64,000 bases of DNA from Pseudomonadota bacterium (lineage in GTDB: Bacteria; Pseudomonadota; Gammaproteobacteria; Burkholderiales; Burkholderiaceae_C), in assembly GCA_020161145.1 (NCBI GenBank), contig JAIUPQ010000001.1, positions 124,001-188,000 of the forward strand. The letters are read 5' to 3'. Positions 1-9,998 of the stretch are shown one piece after another. A program made the position numbers and the translations under genes. A model generated the notes under the pieces. The model was given only the letters and a program-made list of their open reading frames with translations, ran no database searches and was not told the origin of the DNA. The stretch's first letter is position 1. The number at the start of each line of letters is the position of its first letter.

Positions 1-1116
1 TCGGGTGGTGCACTGTCGCGCTTCACGGTGTTTGCGCTGGGCATCATGCCCTACATCTCGGCGTCCATCATCATGCAGTTGATGACGCATGTGGTGCCCA
101 GCCTGGAAGCGCTGAAGAAAGAGGGCGAGGCGGGTCGCCGCGTCATCACCAAGTACACCCGCTATGGCACGTTGCTGCTGGCGCTGTTCCAGTCGCTGGG
201 CATTGCCATGGCGCTGGAAGGTTCGCCCGGCCTCGTGATTGCACCGGGCTTCGGTTTCCGCTTCACGGCGGTGGTCAGCCTGGTGGCGGGCACCATGTTC
301 CTGATGTGGCTGGGTGAGCAGATCACTGAGCGTGGTCTGGGCAACGGCATCTCCATCCTGATCTTCGCCGGCATCGTGGCCGGACTGCCCAGCGCCATTG
401 GTGGTCTGTTCGAGCTGGTGCGCACCGGTGCGATGAGCATCATCGTGGCCTTGTTCGTCATCGTGCTGGTGGTGGCCGTGACCTATGCGGTGGTGTTTGT
501 CGAGCGGGGTCAGCGCAAGATCCTGGTCAACTACGCCAAGCGGCAGGTGGGCAACAAGGTCTATGGTGGCCAGTCGTCGCACCTGCCCTTGAAGCTGAAC
601 ATGTCGGGTGTGATTCCGCCGATCTTTGCGTCGTCCATCATCTTGCTGCCGGCCACGGCGGTGGGCTGGTTTGCCACCGGCGAGCACATGCGCTGGCTGC
701 GTGACCTCTCGGCCGCCCTGTCGCCGGGTCAGCCCATCTACGTGATGCTGTACGCGGCGATGATCATCTTCTTTTGCTTCTTCTACACGGCGCTGGTGTT
801 CAACAGCCGTGAGACGGCGGACAACCTGAAGAAGAGCGGCGCCTTCATTCCCGGCATCCGTCCGGGTGACCAGACGGCCCGCTACATCGACAAGATCCTG
901 GCTCGCCTGACGCTGGCCGGTGCGGTCTACATCACGGCGGTGTGTCTGCTGCCCGAGTTCCTGCATCTGCAGTACAACGTGCCGTTCTACTTTGGGGGCA
1001 CCTCGCTGCTCATCATCGTGGTGGTGACCATGGACTTCTGGGCTCAGGTGCAGTCGTACGTGATGAGCCAGCAGTACGAATCGCTGCTGAAGAAGGCCAA
1101 TTTCAAACCCAGCTGA
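1..1116 (+). CDS. secY: SecY preprotein translocase subunit (5' end missing)
   Basis: SecY is the ten-helix channel of the SecYEG translocon in the inner membrane. The window opens inside the gene: the frame is already open at base 1 ([27 protein letters not shown]), which corresponds to the second transmembrane segment. The remaining 371 codons keep the family hallmarks, including the conserved GLGNGISI loop, the cytoplasmic loop [15 protein letters not shown] and the basic C-terminal tail ending KKANFKPS. Its position at the distal end of the spc operon, followed by infA and rpmJ, is the standard arrangement in Betaproteobacteria. Only the N-terminus is unseen; the identification is secure. 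Confidence 0.97.
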   Translation, partial: SGGALSRFTVFALGIMPYISASIIMQLMTHVVPSLEALKKEGEAGRRVITKYTRYGTLLLALFQSLGIAMALEGSPGLVIAPGFGFRFTAVVSLVAGTMFLMWLGEQITERGLGNGISILIFAGIVAGLPSAIGGLFELVRTGAMSIIVALFVIVLVVAVTYAVVFVERGQRKILVNYAKRQVGNKVYGGQSSHLPLKLNMSGVIPPIFASSIILLPATAVGWFATGEHMRWLRDLSAALSPGQPIYVMLYAAMIIFFCFFYTALVFNSRETADNLKKSGAFIPGIRPGDQTARYIDKILARLTLAGAVYITAVCLLPEFLHLQYNVPFYFGGTSLLIIVVVTMDFWAQVQSYVMSQQYESLLKKANFKPS

Positions 1117-1154
1117 GCCCGCAAGGCTCGACCCAAGAGAAACCAACCAAACGA

Positions 1155-1373
1155 ATGGCAAAAGACGACGTCATCCAGATGCAGGGCGAGGTGCTCGAGA
1201 ACCTGCCCAACGCCACCTTCCGCGTCAAGCTGGAAAACGGACACGTCGTGCTCGGCCATATCTCGGGCAAGATGCGGATGCACTACATCCGTATCCTGCC
1301 GGGTGACAAGGTCACCGTTGAATTGACGCCGTACGACTTGAGCCGTGCGCGCATCGTGTTCCGCGCCAAGTGA
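1155..1373 (+). CDS. infA: Translation initiation factor IF-1
   Basis: IF-1 is a single OB-fold protein that sits in the ribosomal A site during initiation. The 72-residue product begins [20 protein letters not shown] and ends with the conserved [13 protein letters not shown], the normal size for the family. An upstream in-frame extension exists, but the ATG at 1155 matches the family N-terminus exactly and lies 38 bases after the secY stop. It is co-transcribed with secY and rpmJ. Confidence 0.97.
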   Translation: MAKDDVIQMQGEVLENLPNATFRVKLENGHVVLGHISGKMRMHYIRILPGDKVTVELTPYDLSRARIVFRAK

Positions 1374-1407
1374 CGCGGCGATAGAAAAGTAGGTCTAGGA
1401 GAAGATC

Positions 1408-1521
1408 ATGAAAGTTGCAGCTTCGGTCAAGAAGATGTGCCGTCATTGCAAGGTCATTCGCCGCAACGGCGTCGTGCGCGTGATTTGTACCGATCCGCGT
1501 CACAAGCAGCGTCAGGGCTGA
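1408..1521 (+). CDS. rpmJ: 50S ribosomal protein L36
   Basis: A 37-residue protein, [20 protein letters not shown] and so on. It carries the zinc-ribbon ligands of the C+ form of L36 (Cys11, Cys14, Cys27 and His32), so it is the zinc-binding paralogue. A good ribosome-binding site (AGGAGAAG) lies just before the ATG. It sits between infA and rpsM as in most Betaproteobacteria. It is too short for routine ORF listings but is certain by sequence. Confidence 0.96.
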   Translation: MKVAASVKKMCRHCKVIRRNGVVRVICTDPRHKQRQG

Positions 1522-1561
1522 GCCCCCGGCGTTGGCACCTGAGAGCGTATAAGGAAACCCC

Positions 1562-1927
1562 ATGGCACGTATTGCTGGCATCAACATCCCCCCGCACAAA
1601 CATGCGGAAATCGGCCTGACCCACATCTTCGGGATCGGCCGCACGACCGCGCAGAAGATCTGCGACGCGGTGGGGATTGCCCATTCCAAGAAGATCAAGG
1701 ACCTGACCGACGCGGATCTGGAAAAGATCCGTGACGAGGTGGGCAAGCTGACCATTGAGGGCGACCTGCGTCGCGAGACCTCGATGAACATCAAGCGCCT
1801 GATGGACCTGGGCTGCTACCGCGGCTTCCGTCATCGCCGCGGTCTGCCGATGCGTGGTCAGCGCACCCGCACCAACGCCCGCACCCGCAAAGGCCCGAAG
1901 AAGGGCCCCATCGTCGGCAAGAAGTAA
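1562..1927 (+). CDS. rpsM: 30S ribosomal protein S13
   Basis: S13 sits in the head of the 30S subunit and contacts the P-site tRNA and the 50S subunit. The 121-residue product starts [20 protein letters not shown] and ends with the basic tail [21 protein letters not shown], full family length. It is the first gene of the alpha operon (rpsM-rpsK-rpsD-rpoA-rplQ), 28 bases before rpsK. An AGGAAACCCC stretch precedes the start codon. Confidence 0.98.
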   Translation: MARIAGINIPPHKHAEIGLTHIFGIGRTTAQKICDAVGIAHSKKIKDLTDADLEKIRDEVGKLTIEGDLRRETSMNIKRLMDLGCYRGFRHRRGLPMRGQRTRTNARTRKGPKKGPIVGKK

Positions 1928-1954
1928 GCTGCACTGCAAGAGAGCAATTGACAC

Positions 1955-2359
1955 ATGGCCAAATCCCCTGCCAATAACGCCGCGCGTCGCGTCAGCAAGA
2001 AGGTTCGCAAGAACATCGCCGACGGCATCGCCCACGTGCACGCCTCGTTCAACAACACCATCATCACCATCACCGACCGTGCGGGTGGTGCGCTGGCCTG
2101 GGCGTCTTCGGGCGGCCAGGGCTTCAAGGGCTCGCGCAAGAGCACGCCGTTTGCTGCCCAGGTGGCAGCCGAAGTGGCGGGCCGCGCGGCGCAAGAACAA
2201 GGCATCAAGAACCTGGATGTGCGCATCAAAGGCCCCGGCCCCGGCCGCGAGTCGTCGGTGCGCGCGCTGGCTTCGCTGGGCATCCGCATCAACTCGATCT
2301 CGGATGTCACGCCCGTGCCGCACAACGGCTGCCGCCCGCCCAAGCGTCGCCGCATGTAA
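1955..2359 (+). CDS. rpsK: 30S ribosomal protein S11
   Basis: S11 lies on the platform of the 30S subunit near the E site. The 134-residue product carries the family signatures [18 protein letters not shown] and the C-terminal [18 protein letters not shown]. It follows rpsM with a short spacer in the alpha operon. Length and both termini match the family. Confidence 0.98.
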   Translation: MAKSPANNAARRVSKKVRKNIADGIAHVHASFNNTIITITDRAGGALAWASSGGQGFKGSRKSTPFAAQVAAEVAGRAAQEQGIKNLDVRIKGPGPGRESSVRALASLGIRINSISDVTPVPHNGCRPPKRRRM

Positions 2360-2582
2360 TGTGACGGCGGGACGCCGGTCGTCCCGCCTGCATGTGCCCG
2401 ACCGGCCGGGCATGGGGGTAAAACCCTGATACACTAGCCGGTTCCCTAACTGCCGCGTCTGCACTTCCGTGCCGTCGCGGCGTGCGGGTTCTTCCCAAGC
2501 CCACCGTCTGCCGACCTCTCCATTGAGCAGACTTGCGCGTGCCCTTGCTGCGGCGCGCGTCAGACATCACAAGGATTCATCC
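2360..2582 (+). promoter_or_regulatory. rpsK-rpsD intergenic region with a possible extended -10 promoter
   Basis: This 223-base spacer is the longest within the ribosomal block. At 2427-2435 it holds TGATACACT, which reads as an extended -10 element (TG at 2427-2428, TACACT at 2430-2435); no convincing -35 is seen. It may carry a secondary promoter for rpsD-rpoA-rplQ. In other bacteria S4 represses the alpha operon through an mRNA structure near rpsM; no such structure could be confirmed here by eye. Confidence 0.3.
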
Positions 2583-3206
2583 GTGGCACGTTATCTTGGC
2601 CCCAAGGGCAAACTCACCCGCCGTGAAGGCACCGACCTGTTCCTCAAGAGCGCCCGACGCGCCATTGGCGACAAGGTCAAACTCGAATCCAAACCCGGTC
2701 AGCATGGCCGCACCTCGGGCTCGCGCACCAGCGACTTCGGCCTGCAACTGCGTGAAAAGCAGAAGGTCAAGCGCATGTACGGCGTGCTTGAAAAGCAGTT
2801 CCGCCGCTACTTCGCCGAGGCCACCCGCCGCAAGGGCAACACCGGTGCCAACCTGCTGGGCCTGCTGGAAACCCGTCTGGACAACGTCGTCTATCGCATG
2901 GGCTTCGGCTCCACCCGTGCCGAAGCGCGCCAGTTGGTGTCGCACAAGGCGCTGACGGTCAACGGCATCGTGGTCAACATTCCGTCGTACCAGGTCAAGG
3001 TCGGCGACGTGGTCGCCATCCGCGAGACCAAAAAGAAGCAGGTCCGCGTCCAGGAAGCGTTGAAGCTGGCCGAGTCCATCGGCCTGCCGGCCTGGGTCGC
3101 CGTCGATGCCACCAAGATGGAAGGCACCTTCAAGAAGGCGCCTGACCGCGACGAATTTGGCGCCGAGATCAACGAGTCGCTGATCGTCGAACTGTATTCG
3201 CGTTGA
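2583..3206 (+). CDS. rpsD: 30S ribosomal protein S4
   Basis: S4 is a primary 16S rRNA-binding protein that nucleates 30S assembly. The 207-residue product starts at a GTG ([20 protein letters not shown]), preceded by AAGGA at a suitable distance. A longer in-frame extension has no family similarity. The S4 RNA-binding domain ([20 protein letters not shown], then [14 protein letters not shown]) lies around residues 95-150. Fourth-from-first position in the alpha operon, directly before rpoA, is standard. Confidence 0.97.
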   Translation: MARYLGPKGKLTRREGTDLFLKSARRAIGDKVKLESKPGQHGRTSGSRTSDFGLQLREKQKVKRMYGVLEKQFRRYFAEATRRKGNTGANLLGLLETRLDNVVYRMGFGSTRAEARQLVSHKALTVNGIVVNIPSYQVKVGDVVAIRETKKKQVRVQEALKLAESIGLPAWVAVDATKMEGTFKKAPDRDEFGAEINESLIVELYSR

Positions 3207-3305
3207 TGCCGACGCACCGGGCGCGCACGGCGCGCGGCCCGGCCCCCATCAGCCTTATCGGTGTAACGAGCCGAGGGTATTGAGAGCGAAAGCAACAGGA
3301 CATCC

Positions 3306-4295
3306 ATGCAAACCAATCTGCTGAAACCCAAATCCATCGTGGCCGAGTCGCTGGGCGGCAACCGTGCCAAGGTCACGCTTGAGCCCTTTGAGCGCGGCTA
3401 CGGTCACACGCTGGGCAACGCGCTGCGTCGCGTGCTGCTGTCGTCCATGGTCGGCTTTGCGCCCACCGAGGTGACCATTGCCGGTGTGCTGCACGAGTAC
3501 TCCACGCTCGACGGCGTGGCCGAAGACGTGGTGCAGATCATGCTGAACCTCAAGGGTGTGGTGTTCCGTCTGCACAGCCGCGACGAGGTCACGCTTGTGC
3601 TGCGCAAAGAGGGCGAAGGCCCGGTCACGGCGGCCGACATCCAGACCCCGCACGACGTGGAACTGGTCAACCCCGAGCACATCATTGCCAACCTGGCCCA
3701 GGGCGGCAAGATCGACATGCAGATCAAGGTCGAGAAGGGCCGCGGCTACGTGCCCGGCACGCTGCGCCGCTACGCCGACGAGCCCACCAAGGCCATCGGC
3801 CGCATCGTGCTCGATGCCTCGTTCTCGCCCGTGCGCCGCGTCAGCTACGCCGTCGAGAACGCCCGCGTCGAGCAGCGCACCGACCTGGACAAGCTGGTCA
3901 TGGAGATCGAGACCAACGGCGCCATCTCGCCCGAGGAAGCCATCCGTGCCTCGGCCAAGATCCTGGTCGAGCAACTGGCGGCCTTCGCCCAACTCGACGC
4001 CGGTGACATCACCGCCGTCTACGAAGGCGCGTCCAAGCCGGCCACCGCGTTCGATCCCATCCTGCTGCGCCCCGTGGACGAGCTGGAGCTGACCGTGCGC
4101 TCGGCCAACTGCCTGAAGGCCGAGAACATCTACTACATCGGCGATCTGATCCAGCGCACCGAGACCGAGTTGCTCAAGACCCCCAACCTGGGTCGCAAGA
4201 GCCTCAACGAGATCAAGGAAGTGCTGGCCGCACGCGGCCTGACCCTGGGTGCCCGGCTGGAGAGCTGGCCGCCGCAAGGCCTCGACAAACGCTGA
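3306..4295 (+). CDS. rpoA: RNA polymerase alpha subunit
   Basis: Alpha dimerises to start RNA polymerase assembly and contacts UP elements and activators through its C-terminal domain. The 329-residue product has the N-terminal dimerisation motif [20 protein letters not shown] near residue 30. The alphaCTD around residues 250-315 contains [20 protein letters not shown] and [19 protein letters not shown]. Size is as in other Betaproteobacteria. It is followed by rplQ in the alpha operon. Confidence 0.98.
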   Translation: MQTNLLKPKSIVAESLGGNRAKVTLEPFERGYGHTLGNALRRVLLSSMVGFAPTEVTIAGVLHEYSTLDGVAEDVVQIMLNLKGVVFRLHSRDEVTLVLRKEGEGPVTAADIQTPHDVELVNPEHIIANLAQGGKIDMQIKVEKGRGYVPGTLRRYADEPTKAIGRIVLDASFSPVRRVSYAVENARVEQRTDLDKLVMEIETNGAISPEEAIRASAKILVEQLAAFAQLDAGDITAVYEGASKPATAFDPILLRPVDELELTVRSANCLKAENIYYIGDLIQRTETELLKTPNLGRKSLNEIKEVLAARGLTLGARLESWPPQGLDKR

Positions 4296-4367
4296 TTGAA
4301 TTCACACCGGTGCCCCCGCCAGTACCTGATCCGGCTGGCGGCCAATTAAACGAAAGGACCATGCACC

Positions 4368-4760
4368 ATGCGCCACCGTAACGGCCTACGCAAGCTCAAC
4401 CGCACCAGCGCCCACCGCGCTGCCATGCTGCGCAACATGTCGGTCTCGCTGCTCACGCACGAGGCCATCAAGACCACCGTGCCCAAGGCCAAGGAACTGC
4501 GCCGCGTCGTCGAGCCGCTGATCACCCTGGCCAAGACCGACTCGGTGGCCAACCGCCGCCTGGCCTTTGCCCGCCTGCGTGACCGCGACGTGGTCACCAA
4601 GCTGTTCAACGAGCTGGGCCAGCGCTACCAGACCCGTCCGGGCGGCTACACCCGCATTCTGAAGATGGGTTTCCGCGTCGGCGACAATGCCCCCATGGCC
4701 TTCGTCGAACTGGTGGATAGGCCCGACACCACCACCGCAGTCGAAGACACGACGGAGTAA
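4368..4760 (+). CDS. rplQ: 50S ribosomal protein L17
   Basis: L17 sits near the exit of the peptide tunnel. The 130-residue product begins with the invariant [20 protein letters not shown] and has the core [25 protein letters not shown]. It ends the alpha operon; a strong terminator follows 27 bases after the stop codon. AAAGGACC precedes the start as a ribosome-binding site. Confidence 0.98.
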   Translation: MRHRNGLRKLNRTSAHRAAMLRNMSVSLLTHEAIKTTVPKAKELRRVVEPLITLAKTDSVANRRLAFARLRDRDVVTKLFNELGQRYQTRPGGYTRILKMGFRVGDNAPMAFVELVDRPDTTTAVEDTTE

Positions 4761-4787
4761 GCCGGCACCCACATTGCCGCCATGCAC

Positions 4788-4819
4788 AAGGCCAGCCATC
4801 CGCTGGCCTTTTGCTTTTT
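4788..4819 (+). terminator. Rho-independent terminator of the alpha operon
   Basis: A perfect 9-bp stem (AAGGCCAGC at 4788-4796 and GCTGGCCTT at 4802-4810) with a 5-base loop is followed by the T-rich tail TTGCTTTTT. It lies between rplQ and dsbD. It therefore separates ribosomal transcription from dsbD, whose start codon is only 15 bases after the tail. Confidence 0.88.
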
Positions 4820-4834
4820 GGGAACCTTGCACAC

Positions 4835-6667
4835 ATGACGCGAATCGTTCGCTGGCTGCTGCCGGCCCTGTTGATGCTCACGGCGCTGGGCGTGCGCGCC
4901 GATGACTTCCTCGACCCCGAAAAGGCCTTCGTCGCCAGCGCCCAGGCGCAGGATGCGCAGACCGTGGAGGTCCACTACACCATCGCGCCCGAGTACTACA
5001 TGTACCGCGACAAGTTCAAGGTCGCCGCGCGCGGGGCCACGCTGGGCGCGCCGCAACTGCCGGCCGGCCACGTCAAGTTCGACCCCAACTTCAACAAAGA
5101 GGTCGAGACCTACCGCGGCGAGGTGCGCTTCACCGTCGCCTACAGCCAGGCGAACGCCCCCTTCACACTAGAGGTCACCAGCCAGGGCTGCGCCGACGCC
5201 GGCCTGTGCTATCCACCGCAGACGGCCGAGTTGCGCATCACCCCGGTGGGTGGCAGCGCCGATGCCGGCGGTGGCACGGCTGCGGGCGGCGGCCTCATCG
5301 CCGGCGCCATCGCCCAGGCCACGCCGCCCGCCACCGCGCTGCCGTCCACCGCCGCGCCGGCCACCACGTCCAACGACACCGACCGCATCACCCAAGTGCT
5401 GGCCGGCGGCTCATGGTGGGGTGTCATTGGCGCCTTCTTCGTCATGGGCCTGCTGCTGGCATTCACGCCCTGCGTGCTGCCCATGCTGCCCATCCTCTCG
5501 TCCATCATCGCCGGCAGCGGTGCCGTCACGCGCCAGCGCGGCTTCATGCTGGCCTTTGTCTACGCGCTGGGCATGTCGCTGGTCTACACCTTGCTGGGCG
5601 TGGCGGCGGGCCTGGCCGGCGAGGGGCTGGCCGGCGCGCTGCAAAAGCCCTGGGTGCTCATCACCTTTGCGCTGCTGCTGGCGCTGCTGTCGCTTTCGAT
5701 GTTCGGTGCCTACGAGCTGCGGCTGCCTTCCGGGCTCACCAGCCGACTCGACGGCGCCTCGCGCAAACTGCCAGGCGGCCAGTTCGCCGGCGTCTTCCTG
5801 ATGGGCGGCCTCTCGGCCGTCGTCGTCAGCCCCTGCGTCAGCGCCCCCCTGGCCGGCGCGCTGGTGTTCCTGAGCAAAACCGGCGACGTGGCCCTGGGCG
5901 GCTCCGCCCTGTTTGCCATGGCCTGGGGCATGAGCGTGCCGCTGCTGCTGCTGGGTGCGTCGGCCGGCGCCTGGCTGCCCCGAAGCGGCGCCTGGATGAA
6001 CACCGTCAAAGGCCTGTTTGGCGTGCTGCTGCTGGGCGTGGCCTGGTGGATCGTGCAGCCGCTGCTGCCCGCCGGCGTGGCGCTGGCCGGCTGGGGCGCC
6101 TTGCTGCTGCTGGCCGGCTTCATGCTGGACCCCTTCGCCGCCCAGGGCGAGCCCGGCGCCGGCCAATGGCTGCGCCGCGCCAGCGGGGCTGCGGCGCTGC
6201 TGCTGGGCTCGGCCCAGCTGCTGGGCGCACTCTCAGGCGGGCGCGACGCGCTCCAGCCGCTGGCGCACCTGGCCGGCGGGGCTGGCGGCGCGCGTGCCGA
6301 GGCCTCGGCCAACCTGCCGTTCGAATACGTGCGCTCGGTGGCCGAGCTGGACGCGCGGCTGCAAAGCGCCGGCCGCCCGGTGATGCTGGACTTCTATGCC
6401 GACTGGTGCGTCTCGTGCAAGGAAATGGAGCGCTTCACCTTCACCGACCCCACCGTGCAGGCCAAACTGGCCGGCGCCGTGCTGCTCAAGGCCGACGTCA
6501 CCGCCAACAACGCCGACGACAAGGCGCTGCTCAAGCGCTTTGGCCTCTTCGGCCCGCCCGGCACCCTGTTCTTCGACGCCCAGGGGCGCGAGAACACCGC
6601 CGTGCGCGTCGTCGGTTTCCAGGACGCCAAGACCTTCACCGCCTCACTGGCCGCAGCGGGCCTGTAG
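4835..6667 (+). CDS. dsbD: Thiol:disulfide interchange protein DsbD
   Basis: DsbD carries electrons from cytoplasmic thioredoxin across the inner membrane to periplasmic DsbC/DsbG and cytochrome maturation proteins. The ATG at 4835 gives a 610-residue protein with a cleavable signal peptide (residues 1-22, ending GVRA). The frame extends upstream to a TTG, but that lies inside the terminator. The N-terminal alpha domain has its Cys pair at about 119 and 125 (GCADAGLC). The membrane beta domain has its two Cys motifs, FTPCVLPM near 213 and SPCVSAP near 332. The C-terminal thioredoxin-like gamma domain has CVSC at 525-528. All six redox cysteines are present, so it should be functional. Confidence 0.95.
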   Translation: MTRIVRWLLPALLMLTALGVRADDFLDPEKAFVASAQAQDAQTVEVHYTIAPEYYMYRDKFKVAARGATLGAPQLPAGHVKFDPNFNKEVETYRGEVRFTVAYSQANAPFTLEVTSQGCADAGLCYPPQTAELRITPVGGSADAGGGTAAGGGLIAGAIAQATPPATALPSTAAPATTSNDTDRITQVLAGGSWWGVIGAFFVMGLLLAFTPCVLPMLPILSSIIAGSGAVTRQRGFMLAFVYALGMSLVYTLLGVAAGLAGEGLAGALQKPWVLITFALLLALLSLSMFGAYELRLPSGLTSRLDGASRKLPGGQFAGVFLMGGLSAVVVSPCVSAPLAGALVFLSKTGDVALGGSALFAMAWGMSVPLLLLGASAGAWLPRSGAWMNTVKGLFGVLLLGVAWWIVQPLLPAGVALAGWGALLLLAGFMLDPFAAQGEPGAGQWLRRASGAAALLLGSAQLLGALSGGRDALQPLAHLAGGAGGARAEASANLPFEYVRSVAELDARLQSAGRPVMLDFYADWCVSCKEMERFTFTDPTVQAKLAGAVLLKADVTANNADDKALLKRFGLFGPPGTLFFDAQGRENTAVRVVGFQDAKTFTASLAAAGL

Positions 6668-6769
6668 GCCTCGCGCCCCAGAGACCCTGGGGTGCGCTGA
6701 TGACGTTAGTCACGCTGCCTTTGCTGCCCCGCTGACTATGCTTGGGCGCAGCAACCCAGGAGGCAGAAC
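6668..6769 (+). other. dsbD-tssJ intergenic region
   Basis: A 102-base gap. It starts with an imperfect hairpin around 6673-6697 (CGCCCCAG facing CTGGGGTG) without a T-run, so it is at most a weak terminator for dsbD. The T6SS plus-strand operon must start transcription here or within dsbD. A TATGCT hexamer near 6738 could be a -10, but no convincing -35 is seen. AGGAGG at 6759-6764 is a good ribosome-binding site for the GTG start of tssJ. Confidence 0.4.
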
Positions 6770-7285
6770 GTGTCAGCAACCGGCGCAGACCAGGCCCGTC
6801 AGGCCACCCGAAGAGGCGTCCTGCGTCTGGCCCTGAGTGGGGTTTTGCTGCCTGGGCTGACCGCCTGCGGCCTCAAGGGTCCCCCACCGCCGCCTCCGCC
6901 GGCCCGCCTGTCGGGCAGCTTGATCGGCGCCGCCGACCTCAACCCCAGCACCAGCGACCGGCCCTCGCCGCTGCGTCTGCGGCTGTATGAGCTGCGCACC
7001 GTGGCCGCCTTCCAGCAGGCCGACTTCATGGCTCTTTACCAGCAAGACCAGACCACCCTGGGCGCCGATCTGCTGGGCCGCGAAGAGCTGATGCTCAACC
7101 CCGGTGAGACCCGGCCCTATGCGTTGAAGGTGCTGAGCGCCGAGACCCGCTTCGTGGCCGTGGTCGCGCTGTACCGCGACCTGGAGCACGCCACCTGGCG
7201 CGCATTCGCCCCCGTGGTGCCCAGCAAGGCCCACGAGCTGACGCTGCACGCCCGGCGACTGGCGGTCTCCCTCACCCTGGCTTGA
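6770..7285 (+). CDS. tssJ: T6SS outer-membrane lipoprotein TssJ
   Basis: TssJ anchors the T6SS membrane complex to the outer membrane and binds the periplasmic end of TssM. The 171-residue product has a lipoprotein signal peptide with lipobox LTAC, the acylated Cys being near residue 28. A proline-rich linker (LKGPPPPPPPARL) follows. The TssJ-type domain shows RPSPLRLRLYELRTVAAF and FVAVVALYRDLEHATWR. The GTG start is supported by AGGAGG six bases upstream. It is first gene of the plus-strand operon tssJ-tssK-tssL-tssM-tagF. Confidence 0.92.
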   Translation: MSATGADQARQATRRGVLRLALSGVLLPGLTACGLKGPPPPPPPARLSGSLIGAADLNPSTSDRPSPLRLRLYELRTVAAFQQADFMALYQQDQTTLGADLLGREELMLNPGETRPYALKVLSAETRFVAVVALYRDLEHATWRAFAPVVPSKAHELTLHARRLAVSLTLA

Positions 7286-7301
7286 TGGACAGGCCCGGAC
7301 C

Positions 7302-8636
7302 GTGAGCCCTCCGCATCGGATCATCTGGTCGCAGGGCCTGTTTCTGCAGCCGCACCACTTTCAGCAGGAGACGCGCCATCTGGAGCACCTGCTGGACGCG
7401 CGCATTCAGGCTGCCCATCCCTACGCCTGGGGGTTCGAGTCGCTGGTGCTGGACGAGGCCCAGCTCGCCCTGGGTCGCCTGGCACTCACGCGCGCGCGGG
7501 GTGTGCTGCCCGACGGCACCGTGTTCTCCATCCCCGACGTCGACGCGCCACCGCCGCCACTGGAGCTGGGCGCCGACGTGCAGGGCGAGGTCATCGCGCT
7601 GGCGTTGCCGCTGGCCCAGGTTGGCGTCACTCAGGTCGCGCTGGACGCCGGTGTGGCCACCGGCGCGCTGCGTTACAGCGTGGTGGAGACCGCCCTGCGG
7701 GACGAGACCCAGGCTGCCGACGAACCCGAGCCCGTGCAACTGGCCGCACCGCAACTGCGCCTGGCGCGGCCGGCCACCCTTGCCGCCGCCCATGCGGCGC
7801 TGGGCGTGGCGCGCATCGTGGAGCGCCGTGCCGACGGCCAGGTGGTGCTGGACCGCCACTACATCGCCCCGCAAGTCCGCCTCGACGCCAGTGCCCAGTT
7901 GTCGGTCAGCACCGCGCTGCTGCATGGCCTGGTGCAGCAGCGTGCCCAGGCGCTGGCCGCGCAGATGGGTCAACCCGGCCACGGCGTCTCCGAAGTGATG
8001 GACATGCTCACCCTGCAGCTGCTCAACCGCAGCGAGCCCGTGCTCGCGCAACTGGCGGGTGTCCCCGCCGTCCACCCCTGGTACCTGCACCAGGTGCTGC
8101 TGGCATTGGCTGGCGAGCTGACCACCTACCTGGGTACCAGCCGCGTGCCGCCCGCCTACCCGCTCTATCGCCACGACGACCTCCAAGCCGTCTTCAGCCC
8201 GCTGGTGCAGGGCCTGCGCGACTTGCTGTCCACCGTGACCCAGCGCCATGCCGAGGCCATTGAGCTGACCGATCGCAGCCATGGCGTGCGCACGGCCGTC
8301 ATCGCCGACGCCGAACTGCTGCGCAGCGCCGGTCTGGTGCTGGCCGTTCGGGCGCAACTGCCCACCGAGCAGTTGCGCCAGCGTTTTGTCGCCCACGCCA
8401 AGCTGGGCCCCAGCGAGCGCCTGCGCGACCTGGTCAACCTGCAACTGCCCGGCCTGCCACTGCACAACCTGGCCGTGGCGCCGCGCCAACTGCCTTACCA
8501 CGCCGGCAGCCTCTACTTCGAGATCGAACGCCAGGGTGAGTTGTGGCAACAGCTCCAGCGCAGCGGCGCGCTGGCCTTGCACGTGGCCGGGGATTTTCCG
8601 GGCCTGGAGTTGGAGCTGTGGGCCATCCGGCCCTGA
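7302..8636 (+). CDS. tssK: T6SS baseplate subunit TssK
   Basis: TssK is the trimeric adaptor that links the baseplate wedge (TssEFG) to the cytoplasmic part of the membrane complex. The 444-residue product is full length and starts with the hallmark IIWSQGLFLQPHHFQQETRHLE. The C-terminal domain includes ARQLPYHAGSLYFEIERQGELW-like sequence. It starts with GTG, 16 bases after the tssJ stop, and is followed 18 bases later by tssL. Confidence 0.95.
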   Translation: MSPPHRIIWSQGLFLQPHHFQQETRHLEHLLDARIQAAHPYAWGFESLVLDEAQLALGRLALTRARGVLPDGTVFSIPDVDAPPPPLELGADVQGEVIALALPLAQVGVTQVALDAGVATGALRYSVVETALRDETQAADEPEPVQLAAPQLRLARPATLAAAHAALGVARIVERRADGQVVLDRHYIAPQVRLDASAQLSVSTALLHGLVQQRAQALAAQMGQPGHGVSEVMDMLTLQLLNRSEPVLAQLAGVPAVHPWYLHQVLLALAGELTTYLGTSRVPPAYPLYRHDDLQAVFSPLVQGLRDLLSTVTQRHAEAIELTDRSHGVRTAVIADAELLRSAGLVLAVRAQLPTEQLRQRFVAHAKLGPSERLRDLVNLQLPGLPLHNLAVAPRQLPYHAGSLYFEIERQGELWQQLQRSGALALHVAGDFPGLELELWAIRP

Positions 8637-8654
8637 ACCGAGGGAGCAACAGCC

Positions 8655-9998
8655 ATGAGCAGCGACCCCGCCGGCGACCCCTTTGGCGCGTTTGACGACC
8701 AGCGCACCTTTGTGCGCCCCAACCCGGGTGCCTGGGCTGGCGGCAGCCGTGCGCCCGCCGACGACACGCAGCAAGCGCCGGCCGAGGCCGCCCCGCCCGA
8801 GCACGGCCTCAACCCGCTGCTGGCCCAGGCCAACCGCCTGCTGATGCTCGCGCCGCAACTGCGCCAGACCCGTCATGTCGCCGACCCGCTGGCGCTGCGC
8901 GCCACGCTGGTCCATGCCGTGCGCGAGTTCGCCGCCAACGCCCAGGCCGGCGGCATCCCGCCCGAGCGCGTCATGGCCGCCCGCTACGTGCTGTGCACCA
9001 TGCTCGACGAGGCCGCGGCCGACACCCCCTGGGGCGGCACCGGCGTCTGGGCTCGCCACAGCCTGCTGGCCGAGTTTCACAACGAGGCGTTTGGCGGCGA
9101 AAAAGTCTTCCAACTGATGGCCCGCCTGGCCGAGAAACCCGACGCCAACCTCGACCTGCTGGAGCTGATCTACGCCGCACTGGCGCTGGGGTTCGAGGGC
9201 CGCTACCGCGTCATCGACAACGGGCGTGCCCAGCTCGAAGCCGTGCGCGCCCGGCTGGCCCAGATCATCCGCACCCAGCGCGGTGCCTACCCCGCTGCGC
9301 TGGCCGACCACTGGGCCGCCCAGCCGGCGCCCGAGCGCAAGCTGCTGTCCTGGCTGCCGCTTGCGCTCACCGCCGGGGCCGTGCTGCTGGTGCTGGGCGG
9401 GGTGTATGCGGCCTTGAGCTGGTCGCTGGCCGACCGCGCCGACCCGGTCTACGGCGACATGTTGTCGCTGCGCCTGCCGCCGCCCCTGACGCCTGTGGTG
9501 CAGCCCGCGCCCAAGCCCCGGCTGGCGCTGTTCCTGGCCCCGGACGTGCGCGCCGGTCTCGTCACCGTCAGCGACCAGATCGACCGCAGCGTCATCACCA
9601 TCCAGGGCGACGGCCTGTTCGCCAGCGGCAGCGCCAGCATCCTGCCCGAGCGCGAAGCCCTGGTGCAACGCATCGCCGAGGCGCTGCGCCAGGTCGGTGG
9701 CCCCGTGCTGGTCACCGGCCACACCGACAACACCCCCATGCGCAGCGCGCGCTTCCCCTCCAACTGGCACCTGTCGCAGGAGCGTGCCCAGACCGTGCGT
9801 GCGCTGATGCTGCAGGCGGGCCTGCCCGCCGCGCGCGTGCAAGCCGAGGGCCGCGCCGACGCCGAGCCCGTGCAGCGCAACGATACCCCGACCGGCCGGG
9901 CGCAGAACCGTCGCGTCGTCATCACGCTGACCGGTGGCGACGCGCGGCTCACCCAGCCGGCGCCAACGACCCCGGCGGCATCGGGAGCCCTGCCATGA
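8655..9998 (+). CDS. tssL: T6SS membrane-complex protein TssL with a C-terminal OmpA-like domain
   Basis: TssL is an inner-membrane T6SS protein that pairs with TssM. This is a 447-residue extended form. The IcmH/DotU-type cytoplasmic domain spans about residues 50-220 (LNPLLAQANRLLMLAPQLRQ, then ARYVLCTMLDEAAADTPWGG). One transmembrane helix lies near 230-255 (LPLALTAGAVLLVLGGVYAALS). A periplasmic OmpA-type peptidoglycan-binding domain occupies roughly 310-430 (VLVTGHTDNTPMRSARFPSN, then ERAQTVRALML). The built-in domain replaces a separate TagL-type anchor. The stop overlaps the tssM start (ATGA). Confidence 0.95.
   Translation: MSSDPAGDPFGAFDDQRTFVRPNPGAWAGGSRAPADDTQQAPAEAAPPEHGLNPLLAQANRLLMLAPQLRQTRHVADPLALRATLVHAVREFAANAQAGGIPPERVMAARYVLCTMLDEAAADTPWGGTGVWARHSLLAEFHNEAFGGEKVFQLMARLAEKPDANLDLLELIYAALALGFEGRYRVIDNGRAQLEAVRARLAQIIRTQRGAYPAALADHWAAQPAPERKLLSWLPLALTAGAVLLVLGGVYAALSWSLADRADPVYGDMLSLRLPPPLTPVVQPAPKPRLALFLAPDVRAGLVTVSDQIDRSVITIQGDGLFASGSASILPEREALVQRIAEALRQVGGPVLVTGHTDNTPMRSARFPSNWHLSQERAQTVRALMLQAGLPAARVQAEGRADAEPVQRNDTPTGRAQNRRVVITLTGGDARLTQPAPTTPAASGALP

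Noticed and set aside
6668-6769. A strong terminator after dsbD
   Set aside because: The hairpin near 6673-6697 is imperfect and lacks a T-run, so it is not listed as a terminator.
8993-9994. A long N-terminal extension for TssM
   Set aside because: It lies in the tssL gene in another frame. The ATG at 9995 overlaps the tssL stop and gives the normal TssM N-terminus with its membrane helices.
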